Positions 9,950 to 21,454 of a stretch of DNA of 64,000 nucleotides are shown here, piece after piece; the first letter of the stretch is position 1; each line of letters opens with the position of its first letter. The DNA lies in NCBI GenBank assembly GCA_016748015.1, contig JAAOMT010000439.1, positions 207,527 through 271,526 of the forward strand, read 5' to 3'. This stretch comes from Geosiphon pyriformis (taxonomy: Eukaryota; Glomeromycota; Glomeromycetes; Archaeosporales; Geosiphonaceae). The position numbers and the translations under genes were made by a program. Below the pieces are notes generated by a model. The model was not told the origin of the DNA and searched no databases. It saw only the letters and a list, made by a program, of their open reading frames with translations.

Positions 9950-12481
9950 ATGAAATTAGAAACAATCTTAATTCGTTCAAATAGGTTTCCACGTCTATTT
10001 TCTAGTTTCCCCAGTTGCGTTCCATCTTTCTTTCGGTTGGTGCCGCAGAAGTTTGCAAGCAGCGCGTTTCGTTCTCGAATTTTTGCAAAAGGACTTGCAC
10101 CTGGACTTTATGCTTATAACTATAACCCAACTGGGGGAGAAACTTTAGCAGCAAATGCAAATACAACTACAGAGCTATTGCTACTTGGTCCAAGGAAATC
10201 GGCTAATTATTTCAATTACGCTCTCAAAAATACCTTTTTTACTTCGATCTTGCATATCCGAACAATTTCTCAAAGACAAATTCATGAAACTCTTAGCAAA
10301 AGACAGAACTATCCTAAAAATGTTCGGCTACGAAACCTGGTTCAATCTTCTATAACAAACCGTTTTCCTCCATCTTTAAAAATCACTGAACTATTATTCT
10401 CATCTAATTTAAGAGTTGCTTCAAGAACTCGTTCCGCAAACCTAGCTCAAATCACCAAAAACTTGTTCTTTGCACGTCGATTTAATCATTTTTCGAAGGA
10501 TTCCGAGAATTTGATTAGACGTCCAACTAGAGATGAATTACTTGCAAACTCGAAAGGTTTTTTTAATCGTCTCATGATCCGAATAAAGTTCTCGTTGATG
10601 AGACAAGTTCGTCCTTTTACAATGGATGATATTCTGGCAATGTTTTCTTGGGTGTTTGTGGGCAACACCTTGTTTATTTTGATCGGCACAACTTCTTTTT
10701 TTAGTATATTGTTGGCTACCGCTAATAGTCTCCAATTTCAAGGTAAACCCTTTTGATCATGCGAATTCTGGTTAGGTAGCTTTTAATTATGTATTTATAA
10801 TGTATATAATTGATTTGCGTCAAGAATTTATTGCAAGGCGCATTGGGAATTATCTTACCAAGGAGACCGGAATTACCATTGTCTTTGAGTCGGCCATTGT
10901 ACCCAATTGGAAAGATGGCAAGATTAGATTAAAGAATGTGAGTGTAAAAAGACATTCTGAAGCTGGGCAACAGTTTTCGAGTCATGCTGCAAACGCAGAA
11001 GGGGCGGATAAAAAAAGTAAAGTGAAAGACATCAATTTTACGATGTTTGATTTGACCATTAAAATGATTGATGTGGAATTATCTTTCATGAGATGGCTGG
11101 ATGGTAAGTGCTTTATTTTTGAGGACTGTATATATTGCCCACTAAATACATTAACTCAATGTAGCCTTCGGTTTGACGAATATAGGCAAAGGATTAGTCA
11201 AGACTGCAAGAGTAAAGGGCTTGCGTGGTATTGTGGGTTAGCATCCACTAGTATTTAGAATCTCTCGAGCATTTAATTTTAGATTATTAACGTATTATTC
11301 TATTAGATCGTCGAAATGTTTTTTGGGATCCTTCAGTTCCTTATATGGCCTCAGAATGGCGTAGACAACCACAACCTGATGATTTTGAGCTCGAATCCTT
11401 CCAATTGGAAGATTTATTAATCACAATCTATCAGCCTGACGGCTTCCGTCCTTATAATCTATCAATATTTTCTGCCGATCTCCCCCAACTTCGGAACCAA
11501 TGGCTCCTCTACGATCTTTTAAGCGCAGAAAATATTGTTGGTATGTTTGATAATTGTTTATTTAATGTTCATCGGACACAAATGCTGAAAGCCACTACTG
11601 AGGAAGATTTGAAGGAAGCTAAATTCAAAAAGCAGGTGCCGATTTTCATTATTCTTAATTCGATTTGATGGATTTGAAAGTTGTTTATTCTTCGAATTAA
11701 CACTTTATTATGACTACCTGCTCAAGTCTTGCTTTCAAATTCATGGTCTCAATATCGATCATTTAAATGCCGGAGTTCCTGGACCTTTTGGATGGATTAC
11801 TTCTGGGAATGTAGATATTCATGCCGAATTTATGTTCCCTCTCGAACCAAGTAACGACCCCATAATGAGAATCGTGAATGGCATTGTAGATAAAATTGAT
11901 GATGTAGTTGTTCAGCAACGCGTTTCGTCAATTGTACGTCGACACGGAGGTGTTATTGAGTGCGAAGCTCAAAACAAGGACGACGCGACTCATTCATCTC
12001 CTGTATTAATCATGTCCTTTGAGATGCGATTTCATAATATTAAAGCAAGTGTGCCACTTTCGACCCCCGATCTCTCATATATGAATTCTGCCTTGATACG
12101 GCCCATTGTAGCCTATATGAATAATAACCGGACTGTTTTATCCTTAAGGGGTCAGGTTTCAAAGAGCTTGGTAAAAGAATTATTCGGTTTTGTTTTTTCC
12201 AAGTTCCAAGAATTCATGCTTGTTTTGATAAATTTTTATTTTGCTAGAACGAATTTTACGGTTCTTGGACTTTATATGATTGTAGTTTGGTCGAAAGCGT
12301 TTCAATAGAAGTTGGCAAAAAATTTGCTAATGTAACAATGAACGCCCAGAAGAGAAATAAACAATTGAAACGCGTCGGATGGTGGGGACTTCAATCAATG
12401 ACAAAAAATTTAGCTAATATATGGGATTATGCAACGGGGCAGCGAGGATTTTGGCATTACATTGGGACAACCCCAGTCTAA
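9950..12481 (+). CDS. MDM31: Mdm31/Mdm32 family mitochondrial inner-membrane protein
   Basis: Inner-membrane protein needed for mitochondrial shape, nucleoid stability and lipid homeostasis in yeast. The start ATG at 9950 opens a long basic, Phe/Ser/Arg-rich presequence (SNRFPRLFSSFPSCVPSF). A transmembrane helix follows around residues 230-255 (MFSWVFVGNTLFILIGTTSF). Conserved family stretches come next: EFIARRIGNYLTKETGI, ESAIVPNWKDGKIRLKNVSV, FTMFDLTIKMIDVELSFMRW, FGLTNIGKGLVKTARVKGLR, SFQLEDLLITIYQPDGFRPY, GPFGWITSGNVDIHAEFMFP, FYGSWTLYDCSLVESVSIEV. Exon borders read: 9950-10742, 10825-11103, 11165-about 11230, about 11307-11634, then further exons, with introns near 11635-11690 and 12172-12248. 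The stop is at 12479-12481. The neighbours also look mitochondrial. Confidence 0.9.
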
Positions 12482-12872
12482 AGTAGTTTCTTTTTGAAAG
12501 ATGGTTTTACATTTAATGAAAATACTGGCCTTAATACAGAGATAATTACCTTACCATTTATTCCGTAGGCACAATACGTAAAAAGGATTTCATCGAATAG
12601 GTCCAATTATCTTTACTCCTCGACGCCTTAAAAGGTCAATACTATCACATCTTTTCTGCTATTCTTGAACCACTCGTTTGTATTGCAAGTAGCTCGAGTT
12701 TCATTGCAAACGGATTCAATTCTTTCATTCGATTTCAGCATGGCTATGCTTTTAAATATTTAAATAATTTACAGGGCTTCAATGAAAAACATTTTAAACA
12801 AGAAGTCTCGAGGTTCCGTGTGTCAAGACATCTCTTTTCTTTAGACCAGTTCAAATCTTCAACACTTTTGCT
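12482..12872. other. convergent 3' flanks of MDM31 and SDHAF3
   Basis: No gene seen. Probably the two 3' UTRs; no repeat or RNA gene recognised. Confidence 0.5.
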
Positions 12873-13280
12873 CTATTCTTTTGTGCCGTCTTGACTTTTA
12901 AGACCCAAGCTCTTTGCCTCTTCACGCAGTACATACAGTTGACCAAGTTGTTGTTCAGAAAATTTATCCAAAGTATCATTGTCAAACTTTTTTCCGGTTA
13001 CGATTATTTCACCAGTCTCGTTTCTTTTCAAGGGAGCTTCTTGTATCTGTTTCTGCAAAGTTTCGAGATAGAGCTGCCATTGGCCAAGAAATCCGACAAT
13101 TTGAATGGGATTTTCGATGTCCCTGTGAAGACGGAATTCTGATTTTACATAATCGTTGCCTAGGACTCGAAGTGCCGGAGGTAGAATGCGGTGTGTGCGT
13201 AGAATATGACGGTAAAGTGTTAGCGGTGGAAGCAGCTTTTTGTTAGGATTCAAAAGGGGTTTTGTCGCTGATATGTTCAT
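12873..13280 (-). CDS. SDH7: succinate dehydrogenase assembly factor 3 (Acn9/Sdh7, LYR family)
   Basis: Mitochondrial matrix LYR-motif chaperone that helps the iron-sulphur subunit (Sdh2) of complex II mature and protects it from oxidants. A single exon of 135 codons starts at the ATG at 13280. Visible signatures: LTLYRHILRTHRILPPALRV (LYR motif with the family's LYR-x-ILR-x-HR and LP pattern), LGNDYVKSEFRLHRDIENP, FLGQWQLYLETLQ, FSEQQLGQLYVLREEAKSLG. Length matches the family. A short basic N-terminus could serve as an import signal. It converges with MDM31. A second SDH assembly factor (SDHAF1) is encoded at 49692-50074. Confidence 0.93.
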   Translation of the reverse strand: MNISATKPLLNPNKKLLPPLTLYRHILRTHRILPPALRVLGNDYVKSEFRLHRDIENPIQIVGFLGQWQLYLETLQKQIQEAPLKRNETGEIIVTGKKFDNDTLDKFSEQQLGQLYVLREEAKSLGLKSQDGTKE

Positions 13281-13319
13281 GTATTTGGGGAGCAGGGTTT
13301 ATTGATTTTCTTTTCTAAA

Positions 13320-13810
13320 AAATAATCCTCTGCATTTGGCTTTTTATAATTTGATTATATAAACCATTTTTATAATATATTATTTACAAACTTATAAATA
13401 AATCAATTTTTTATTTAAATTGGCAAAATTAAATTAATAAATTAATAACTTTATTATTAGTAATTATAAAATGTTTTAAACTTTAAATTACATAATGCAG
13501 AATTTTTTTATCAATATTTATTGTAATAATCCAAAATATTTAACAATAATTTTAACTAATAAGTATTCAAAACAGCTTGGCTATTTAAAAACAGATTATT
13601 ATTATTATTAATTAAAATTATATTTAAAATTAAAGTAATTGTTTAAATTTTTATTATAATAAACAATAATAAACCAGTAATTTTAATATTTAAACCAAAA
13701 TTCAAGTTATAAAAATAAGCTGTAATATTATTTAAATTTCATATTTTTAATAATTTATTAATATAAATAAAAATATGTAATAAATTAATAATAAATATTT
13801 TTATTTTTTA
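13320..13810. other. AT-rich desert next to half-LINE A
   Basis: Very low GC, no ORF and no recognisable gene. The right edge, about 13800-13825, is rich in A/T runs and abuts the 3' tail of LINE copy A. Confidence 0.5.
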
Positions 13811-13821
13811 TTTTTTTATTT

Positions 13822-16100
13822 GCTTAATGAATGCAGCCCAAAAACAATCTAGTACTATACATTAAAAAAATGATCTAAACTAAATATTAATCATGCACTT
13901 TCTACACATGACTAGTCACTCAGACCAATCAAGAACACACTATGCTGATGCTACAGAAAAAAACTTGCACAAAGACAATATCTTTTGAATGACAGAGAAC
14001 AAAGTTGCACTGCAAGAAACCAAACCAACCAGCCACTTGGCAGTTTTAAAGAGATCAGTTTTAATAACAACAGACTTATGCTCCCAAAGAGACATTAGAT
14101 TGGAAAACACTTCATCACTCACAACAGGTAGAAGCTCTGAATTACCAGACATATCAATGTCTTCCATGTAGCATTCCTTTTTTAAAGAAACCACTTCCCT
14201 CCCCAACTTACCAACAGTTTTACTAAAGGAACCCATATGTACCAAAACCTCATTGATTTTAAGACTAAGAGCACTACTTGAAACCAAATCATTATTAATA
14301 AACTGCTCAAAAGTTGCAACCAAAAAGCCAATAGGCTTAACAATAAACTTAATCAAAACAGAAAGCTTAGTTAAATCAGACTTCAAAAAAGACAATCGGG
14401 ACAGCACCAAAGGATTATTAACAGTAACAAGAGAAAAAACAAAAGGTAACAAAGGTGGAAATCCAGAAGAGTTCAAGGAAGCAGAAGCCTTAACATAAGA
14501 CTTAGGATCAACAAAGCATGATGTAAACATCTTGGGAAGCTTGAAAGGAGAAGGTGGAGAAATCTTACAGTCTGCAGCCAGATGATTCATCTCTTGATAC
14601 TTAAAACAATGCCAACAACCAGGAGTTTTCCATCAAATACAGCATTTTCTCAACATACCAGTTTTGACAATAGCAGAGTTCAAATCAGCTTGAGAACCAA
14701 ATATAACTAGAGCAAACCAAGAACAATGACCAGATTCAGGAGAATGAGGGATAAAACATGTCCAACCACCAACTTGAGAAATCATATCATTAATCTCAAA
14801 AGCTGTGCATCTAAAAAAAAGATTGACCAACTTGGCCTTAAACTTATCACAAGACAAAATAATCTTATTTTGATTTACCAGAGGGAGGATTCTAATATTA
14901 TCCTTGTTCACCAAGACAGACCAATGGTTCAAAGCAGACACAGCAGAGTTCAACTTTTCAAAATAAACCACCACATACTGCCAAATACCAACAAGCTTCA
15001 GCACAACATAAGTGACACTACCAAACACACTAAGAGCCATCTTAATATTGGCAACAGACATGCCCAAGGGCACATCATGCAGCGCAACAGCAGCAGAAAG
15101 AGAACCAGACTCAGAAATTACCAAAGACTTGGCAATTTTGAGAGTGGCCAAATATACAAAGCTTGTAAGCTCGACCAAAAATGCAGCTTCCAAAGACATT
15201 TGAGAAGCAAACTTCACACAAAACAGCTTCACATTGTCTTTTAACATTGACTTTGCACCCAAGAAACCATGTACTGACTGAAAAACAGTCTTAACATAAA
15301 CCAATTTGATCTTGAAAGTAGCACCAAGCACTAGAATGGAGGCCACCCATCCAGCAAATCTTTGATGATTAGTAATAGTTTCTCAAGCACCACCAAAAGT
15401 AGCACCAGAAACTAGAGGAGGAGATGATTCAGTTTCTATTTAATCAGCCCAGTTCTCAAGAACAGATGATCCAACAGGAGGAGATTGCTTTGCTTCCAAA
15501 ACTGGTAATGATCTGTTGGAAGACACCATATTTGGCAATACAGCTAATGGTTAATCTTGGCTCATCTTAGACAACATGTCAAATGATGCTACAGAGATCT
15601 CATCTAAGATCTCATTGGGAACCACAAAGAGATTTGGTGTAACAATAACAGAAACAAGCGACTGTTTCCACTTTTTTGAACTTTTGGTTTTTTTGACCAT
15701 TTTTTTTGAAGAGGTAGTGCTAATAGCACCAGATGTAAAAACTATGGAAGAGAAGACCAGCTTGTTAACTAGTTTATTATTAAACACTTTTGGGCTCTTA
15801 GTAAGGGTAGAGACAATACTGGGACTAACCCAAGTGTGTCTCTTTAAGGGAACTTTAACTGGTGAGAAACCAGCCAAAGATGAAAAAGTTGCTTCAGTGG
15901 CCACCAAAAGCAGTTTATCATGATTACTAAAAAAAAAAAAACTTCTAAAACATTTTATTTAGTTGCTTTTACAACAAAGAGAGCTCTTTTGATTGAAATC
16001 TTATTAGATATCTCAGAACAGATATCAGGTGCAGCTTTTTTACTCTTTGCTCTGGTCATGGTCATAAAATTAAGGAGACAAAGAGTTTTTTTTAAATATA
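13822..16100 (-). mobile_element. LINE copy A: ORF1-only 'half-LINE'
   Basis: A minus-strand retroelement with an ORF1-like reading frame (see the pseudogene entry) followed directly by a 3' tail at 13945-13822. This tail aligns by eye with the 3' tails of the full LINEs at 32706-32815 (+) and 33925-33808 (-); shared words include TCTAGTTTAGGTCATTTCTT-like and GTATAGCACTAGGTAGT-like blocks. No endonuclease or reverse transcriptase region lies between ORF1 and the tail, so the element is either internally deleted or a non-autonomous ORF1-only family (comparable in logic to HAL1 elements). The 5' end lies near 16100, where AAACTCTTTGTCTCC resembles the 5' end of copy C. Confidence 0.75.
13940..16065 (-). 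pseudogene. LINE ORF1 (two RRM-like domains + CCHC knuckle), copy A, broken
   Basis: Nucleic-acid-binding ORF1 protein of a LINE. It starts near the ATG at 16065/16059 (MTRAKSKKAAPD) and is shifted in frame at a long T-run (RC of 15930-15942). It continues in one frame as VKVPLKRHTWVSPSIVST, then SAAVALHDVPLGMSV..FGSVTYVVLK..VVVYFEKL (first RRM-like unit), then CTAFEINDMISQVGGWTCFI..FALVIFGSQ (second unit), then a zinc knuckle. Several in-frame stops break it (for example near 15555 and 14630). The knuckle reads CFKYQEMNHLAADC: the second Cys of the CCHC pattern is Tyr (TAT), one G-to-A step from Cys. The C-terminal part after the knuckle (SPPSPFKLPKMF to SVASA) is intact to 13940. Confidence 0.75.
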
Positions 16101-16126
16101 TTTTTTAGCTAAAATTTAATATAAAA

Positions 16127-19100
16127 AAAACTTTTTTCTTTCTTATGTTCAAATTTTTCCAAAAAACATACTTTTAAAAAAGAAGTTTTTTTATTTTTTC
16201 TTGTTTTTTTTTAATATTTCTTAACTTAATAACTTTTTTGTTATGAATTTAGAAATTGCTTTAAATAATAATATGTTTAAAAAAAAATATCTAAAAGAGC
16301 TTTTTATAGTTCTGTTAGTGGTTCTTTTTTTCAATAAAAAAAGTAGTTCTTAGTAATATTAAATACTTTGAAGATAAAAAAAATATATTATTGGTCAAGT
16401 TTAATTCTGGTAGTGTATATTTAAATATGGACAGCAAATATAGTAATAGTAAAAACAGTAATATTATAAATAATATTAATGATAGATTTTTTCTGAATAT
16501 GGAAGAAAAGATCAAATTTTTTCTATCTTTTCTTAATATTTTCTTGAACAGAAAATAGATTGATCTTAAAATTGTTAAAACTTAAGTAAAAGTAGTAATT
16601 GAGAAATTTTTTTGTTTTAAACATTAATTTTTTGGTAATAAAAAACAAATCAGCAATGGCAAAAACTTAAGTAATCAAGAAAATTTTTTTAATAATTAAT
16701 GGTTTTAGAAAAACCATTATCTTTTCAGAATTTAAAAAGATTATTAGATCTATATTTATATCTAAAGAAAATATAAAAAAAACCATATTATTAATTAAGA
16801 AAAAAGGGATCAAAATAAACAGCAATCTTAAAAAACAAAAAATGCATTTAGATTGAGCTGTAATAATTAAAAATATTCTCATAAATATGTTAAAAAAATA
16901 ATTATTATTGTAGTATCTAAATATAACCAAATAATATCAATCCAATTATAATTAATTGGATTATAACAGAAAACTATGATAGAGTTTACTAAATCAAATT
17001 AAGCTAATTAATTGGTATCCAAATGGTTATTTCTGATTGAAAAAAATTTAATATGTATAATTAAGGCTATTGGAAATTGTAATACATAAATTTCAAAAAA
17101 TCAGTTCAAAATGCTTCTGTTTACTTTACTAATAAGAATAACTGCTTATAATTTTGGTGTTTTGTTAAAAAAAACTGGTAAAAAAATTTGTGTTATTAAT
17201 TGCTTACTTAAGATTGATAATAAAGTTTACTATATTGTGATTGACTTTGACTTAAAAAAAAACTTGAAATTAGTCTTTTATATAGAGCTTATCTTTAGTA
17301 ATATATGGTTTTTTTAGACTAAACTAGACTTAATTCATTGTGAAAAATATAAACATTTTGAACATTCTGTTTTAGAATATAATACACTAAATACATTTAT
17401 TTTTTAGTCTTTAAAAACATATAAAAAGTCTACTTTGGATATTAATTATCTCTAGTTGGCCAAATTATACACTAAAAAAAGTGTTTTTATTTTTTATTTT
17501 GTTGTTTTTAATAATAAATTATAAGTTCAAGTAGTTTTACTAACTTTTGTTTTCAATATTGTTTACTTTAGTTTTGATTTTAGTTCTTTTTTTTTTGGTG
17601 CTATATATTTTGATAAAAATTTTTTTTTATACAAAATGTTTTATTTATTAATGTTTATTTGGCATTTTTAAAACTTTTTTTGGAATTGTTAACTGATTAA
17701 ATATTTGATATTGTATATAGGCTAAGTAATGTGGACTTGGTATTATTGGCTTCTTTTTTTTTTTTTAAGTCTTGACAAATTCAATAGCTTTTAATTTAAA
17801 GTTGGATTCAAAAATAATTTTAAATAATTTGTAAGTATTATTTTTTTTTTCACTGATAATTAATGAGATTTTAGTATTAGATCTGAGTAGTTTTAAAGTT
17901 TTAACTACCAAAATAGGCAGTTTAAAGTCGAAATTAATGATTTTTAAAGTGTTTATTAGTTTGGTTCTGGCAAATTTAGATTATTTATATGTTAATTCAA
18001 GTTTTTTGATACATTTTTTTTTAATAAGCAAATTTGTTTGAAAAATAGCTATGTATAATATCAAAATATAAATAATTCTATTAAGTAAGAGGATATTATA
18101 TATTGATACAAAAAAATAAACAATTTGAATTTTATTGTTATTAAAATAAAATTAAAGAATAAAATATGTTTATAGATTGTTAACAAATTTGATAATGTTT
18201 AAATGTTTATTTTTAGTTTGAACTCTGATTATTTGGGTTCTAATATTACAGTTATTATGAAGTTTATGTTAACCAAACATATATGTGAAGTTTTTGAAAT
18301 TGTTGATTAGTTTTTGTTTATTAAGCTGCTTTTCAGAAATAAATATTTTGTTTTAATTTTGGAATTGTATGTTAATACTGTTTTAACAATATACTTGGCT
18401 TAAGCTAAAAAGATTAATTTTTTGATTGTAAAGACTATAAATAAATATTTTTTTATAATTATAGATAGTAATTTTAATGAAGATAGTTTTTATAAGTATA
18501 TTAGTTTCAAGAAATATCTTGATTTAAAACTAGTTAATTTTTTGGTGGAAAGCTTAATTGCCAAAATTTCAACATAAAAAAATTCTAGAAGTGCTAAAAA
18601 AACAATTGATTACATATTTTTTTCTTTAAATCTGATTAATATAGTGGTAAATTGTAAGATTTGAAATATTAGTAAACACTTTAATACTAATTATTAGGCT
18701 GTTTTTGTTTTAATAAATTTAGATAATTTGTTAAATATATATTTGAATTTTTATTATAAACAAATAATTCAAAATTGTTAAAAGTTTAATTTTAAGAATG
18801 TTAATAATATCAAATAACCCAGATTTAAAAAAGTTATAATAACTAATATTGCTATGTTTTCTAATGAGTTTGTTACATTAAAAAAAATTTAAATTTTAAT
18901 ATAATATAAAATATTATTTATAAAATAGTAAATCTGTTAGTTAATAAAATATTTAAGAAAAAATAATTCAAGAATTTTGATAAAGACATCAAAAAAATTT
19001 TTAGGTTTTATAAGTTAGAAATTTTGGTGTCTAAAATTGTCAAGTTTTTATATATGAGGTTTAGTAATAAGTTTGTTTTTTTAATAAGTTGTTAAAAGTT

Positions 19101-20581
19101 TTTAAACAGTAATAAAGCTTTAAATATTTAGATTTTATTAAACTCTAATGCTAATTTTGATAATATAAGATCATTTTTATTTGGTATAAGAAAATTTTAT
19201 TATATTTCTAAGTTTTTAAGTTACTAAAAACTAAAAATTAAGTATTAAAACTGCTATTGACAAATAAATAAAAAATTTTATTGTTAATAAAGATTATATA
19301 ATTAAAAGTATATTGAAGTGTCTATTTCAAAAAGTGATTTTGAATTACTTGGTTGTTAATGATAATTTGGTTTTGAATTCTAATAAATTTAAATTTAAAA
19401 TTAATGTAATAATAAAAGATTAAATAAAAAAAAGATTGGTATTGAACAATATTTCTAACTTGTAGTATTATTAGTATTTGTTTCTGGTTTATGTTAATAA
19501 TGATGTTTTTTTTAATGTTATAAGTATTATTACATATAATAACATATTACAAGTAGTTGGAAAATTACTTAATAGAAAAATTTCTAGTTTGTTAAGTATT
19601 ACTAATAAGCTTTGAAAGCACTATAATGTTTTTGTTCTTAAAATATTTTTGAATTTTTTGAATTTTTGTTTGGTATATAAATCTATATTTTAGTCTTAGA
19701 AAAAAGCTTAAGTGTCTATAATTCTTAAGTTTTATAAATAAAAGGGTGTTTTAACTAATATTAAGCCAATTGCTTTAATAGAAACTATTCAAAAAATTCT
19801 TTTCAAGATATTATTTAACAGAATTTTATTAGTTTATAGCAGATTTGATGTTCTTTATAATAACAATTTTTCTGTATTAAAAAGCACTACTATTTAGTTT
19901 TATATTTTTGTGATGAGCTCAATAATAAAAAATATATTAGAAAAGAATTATAAGCTTTGGTTAATCTTGTAAGATATGCAAAAAGCCTATAATTTTGTTA
20001 ACTAGTATTATTTAAAAAATGGTTTAGTTTAAATAAAAATGTGTAATTAGTTTATTAGATTCTTTAGTAGTATCTACAATAATAAGATTAATTGGATTAT
20101 GCCAGATTTTGGGCTTACTAATAAGTACTAAGTACATAATAATCTGAACTAAAATAAGATTTTCTTTTTTTTATTTTAGAAAATTTTTTATAATCTTCTT
20201 TTATACAAAATTAATAAGCATAAAAGTATATATGATTATTAGATTAATATTAAATTTGTTGTTAAAATTAACAAGATTAAAAACTGAGCTAAATTAACTT
20301 TTTACCTGGTAGTTGGTGCTTTTATTGATAACACAATTTAAGTAGAGAATAATTAAGCTGCTATTCAGTATATTTTTAACATTTTAATTAACAATAAAAA
20401 AACAGTGGCCATTTTTATTAATCAGAAAATTAAGAATGCTTTATTGTTAATAAGTGGCCAATTTTTATTGTATGGAAAAAGAAGTCTTATAAGTACTTGA
20501 ATATTTTTCTGTCTTTTAAGAGTTTATTTAAACTTAGTTTAATAAAAGTCTATTTGAATATTAGATTTTTTGCTAATATGG
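16127..20581 (+). mobile_element. LINE copy B, 5' part (ORF1, endonuclease, start of RT), heavily decayed
   Basis: Degenerate non-LTR retrotransposon in sense orientation. Translating and comparing with the better copy C (33.8-41.7 kb) shows ORF1 at about 16240-17320 (LIGL*QKTMIEFTKSN against copy C LIGL*QKALVEFESSE; LLIRITAYNFGVLLKKTGKK against LLVGTTVYNLSDLVDFYGEK). The APE-type endonuclease follows (about 18440-18560: DSNFNEDSFYKYISFKKYLD against copy C GDFNKDGFHKCASFKKCFD). The RT is around 19930-20581 (ILEKNYKLWLIL*DMQKAYN against copy C ALEKNWELWLVLQNMRKTYN). Dozens of stops and an extreme AT shift show long decay. The element stops abruptly at 20581, where Gypsy-1 is inserted, and resumes at 30630. 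Confidence 0.82.
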
Positions 20582-21392
20582 TGTTACTTATAAAAAGGAA
20601 AACAGATATAAAAAAAATAGTAGGCCAATAAAAAAGTAGTAGTTAGTACGTGAGCACATTGCTTAGCAATGTGAAGCAATATCAAGAAAATATGGCATAT
20701 TGCTAAGTAATATGAGCATTGCTTAAGAAATTATAGCACATTACTTAAGAATGTGAGTGATTTCATAGAACCCAAATTATGTATATATAGTGGTAGCATT
20801 AAAAGTAGAAAAGACAGACCTTTCAGTTTAAATTTCATCTAAACAATCTTCCAATTCACAAATATCAATAAATAATTATTCACTATTTCAATCTACTCTC
20901 CACTATTAACACTTCATGTTGATAGCAATTAATACTTAACCACACTGGAACAATAGCTCTTGATCATAGCTATTAACAGAATACTAACTTGCAATTGCAT
21001 TGGCTCATCTTTTTTTATTTTCTATTATTTTCTTTATTTTTTTTTTCTTTGATTTTATTGTTGTGTACTAAATTGATTAAAAGAATTAAGCGCTAAGATA
21101 CAGACATCATAGGGACTGGTAAAAGACCCATGAAACAAAGGTAGAACACTCATAGATTTAAGGATAGCTTACCAGGAGGATTACTGGTTACCACACTGAG
21201 AAAAAAATTTGACGGAATTGCAATTCCAGAAAGCTACTAAAACAATTGTTAAATCTCTGTCCATTATACAAAGGACTCTACAACAAACTTTTAGATCAGT
21301 AAAACCTTCAGATAACAATTCCAGAATACCAACCAAGCACCAAGTTACAGATTTGTTATTTGATTTGAGACCCTAAATAATTATCTGTAACA
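20582..21392 (+). repeat. Gypsy-1 5' LTR
   Basis: 811 bases, TGTTAC...GTAACA ends. It matches 29750-30629 along its length. It holds an array of about 41-bp units based on a palindrome (CACATTGCTTAGCAATGTG at 20655-20673), a TATA-like GTATATATAG near 20780, and a downstream T-rich stretch (21010-21060). It has fewer array units than the 3' LTR. Confidence 0.93.
20652..20760 (+). promoter_or_regulatory. palindromic repeat array and TATA-like box in LTR (U3 region)
   Basis: About three imperfect units of 41 bases, each with ATTGCT-N-AGCAAT inverted halves; the first is a perfect 19-base palindrome at 20655-20673. A GTATATATAG sequence follows some 20 bases further on, near 20780. The position upstream of a TATA-like box suggests the U3 enhancer/promoter of the element (inference). 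Confidence 0.55.
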
Positions 21393-21412
21393 TTTGGTGC
21401 TCCCTGTGAGGT
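21393..21412 (+). promoter_or_regulatory. candidate tRNA primer-binding site of Gypsy-1
   Basis: Immediately after the 5' LTR the sequence TTTGGTGCTCCCTGTGAGG begins with the TGG that pairs with the CCA end of a tRNA. Which tRNA is not established. Confidence 0.6.
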
Positions 21413-21454
21413 ATAATCCTACAGAGAACCAGCACCAACAGCAATCATCTAAAA

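Noticed and set aside
14726-15244. Plus-strand frame of 172 codons
   Set aside because: Antisense shadow of LINE A ORF1; no homology, and the minus frame carries the RRM-like and zinc-knuckle motifs.
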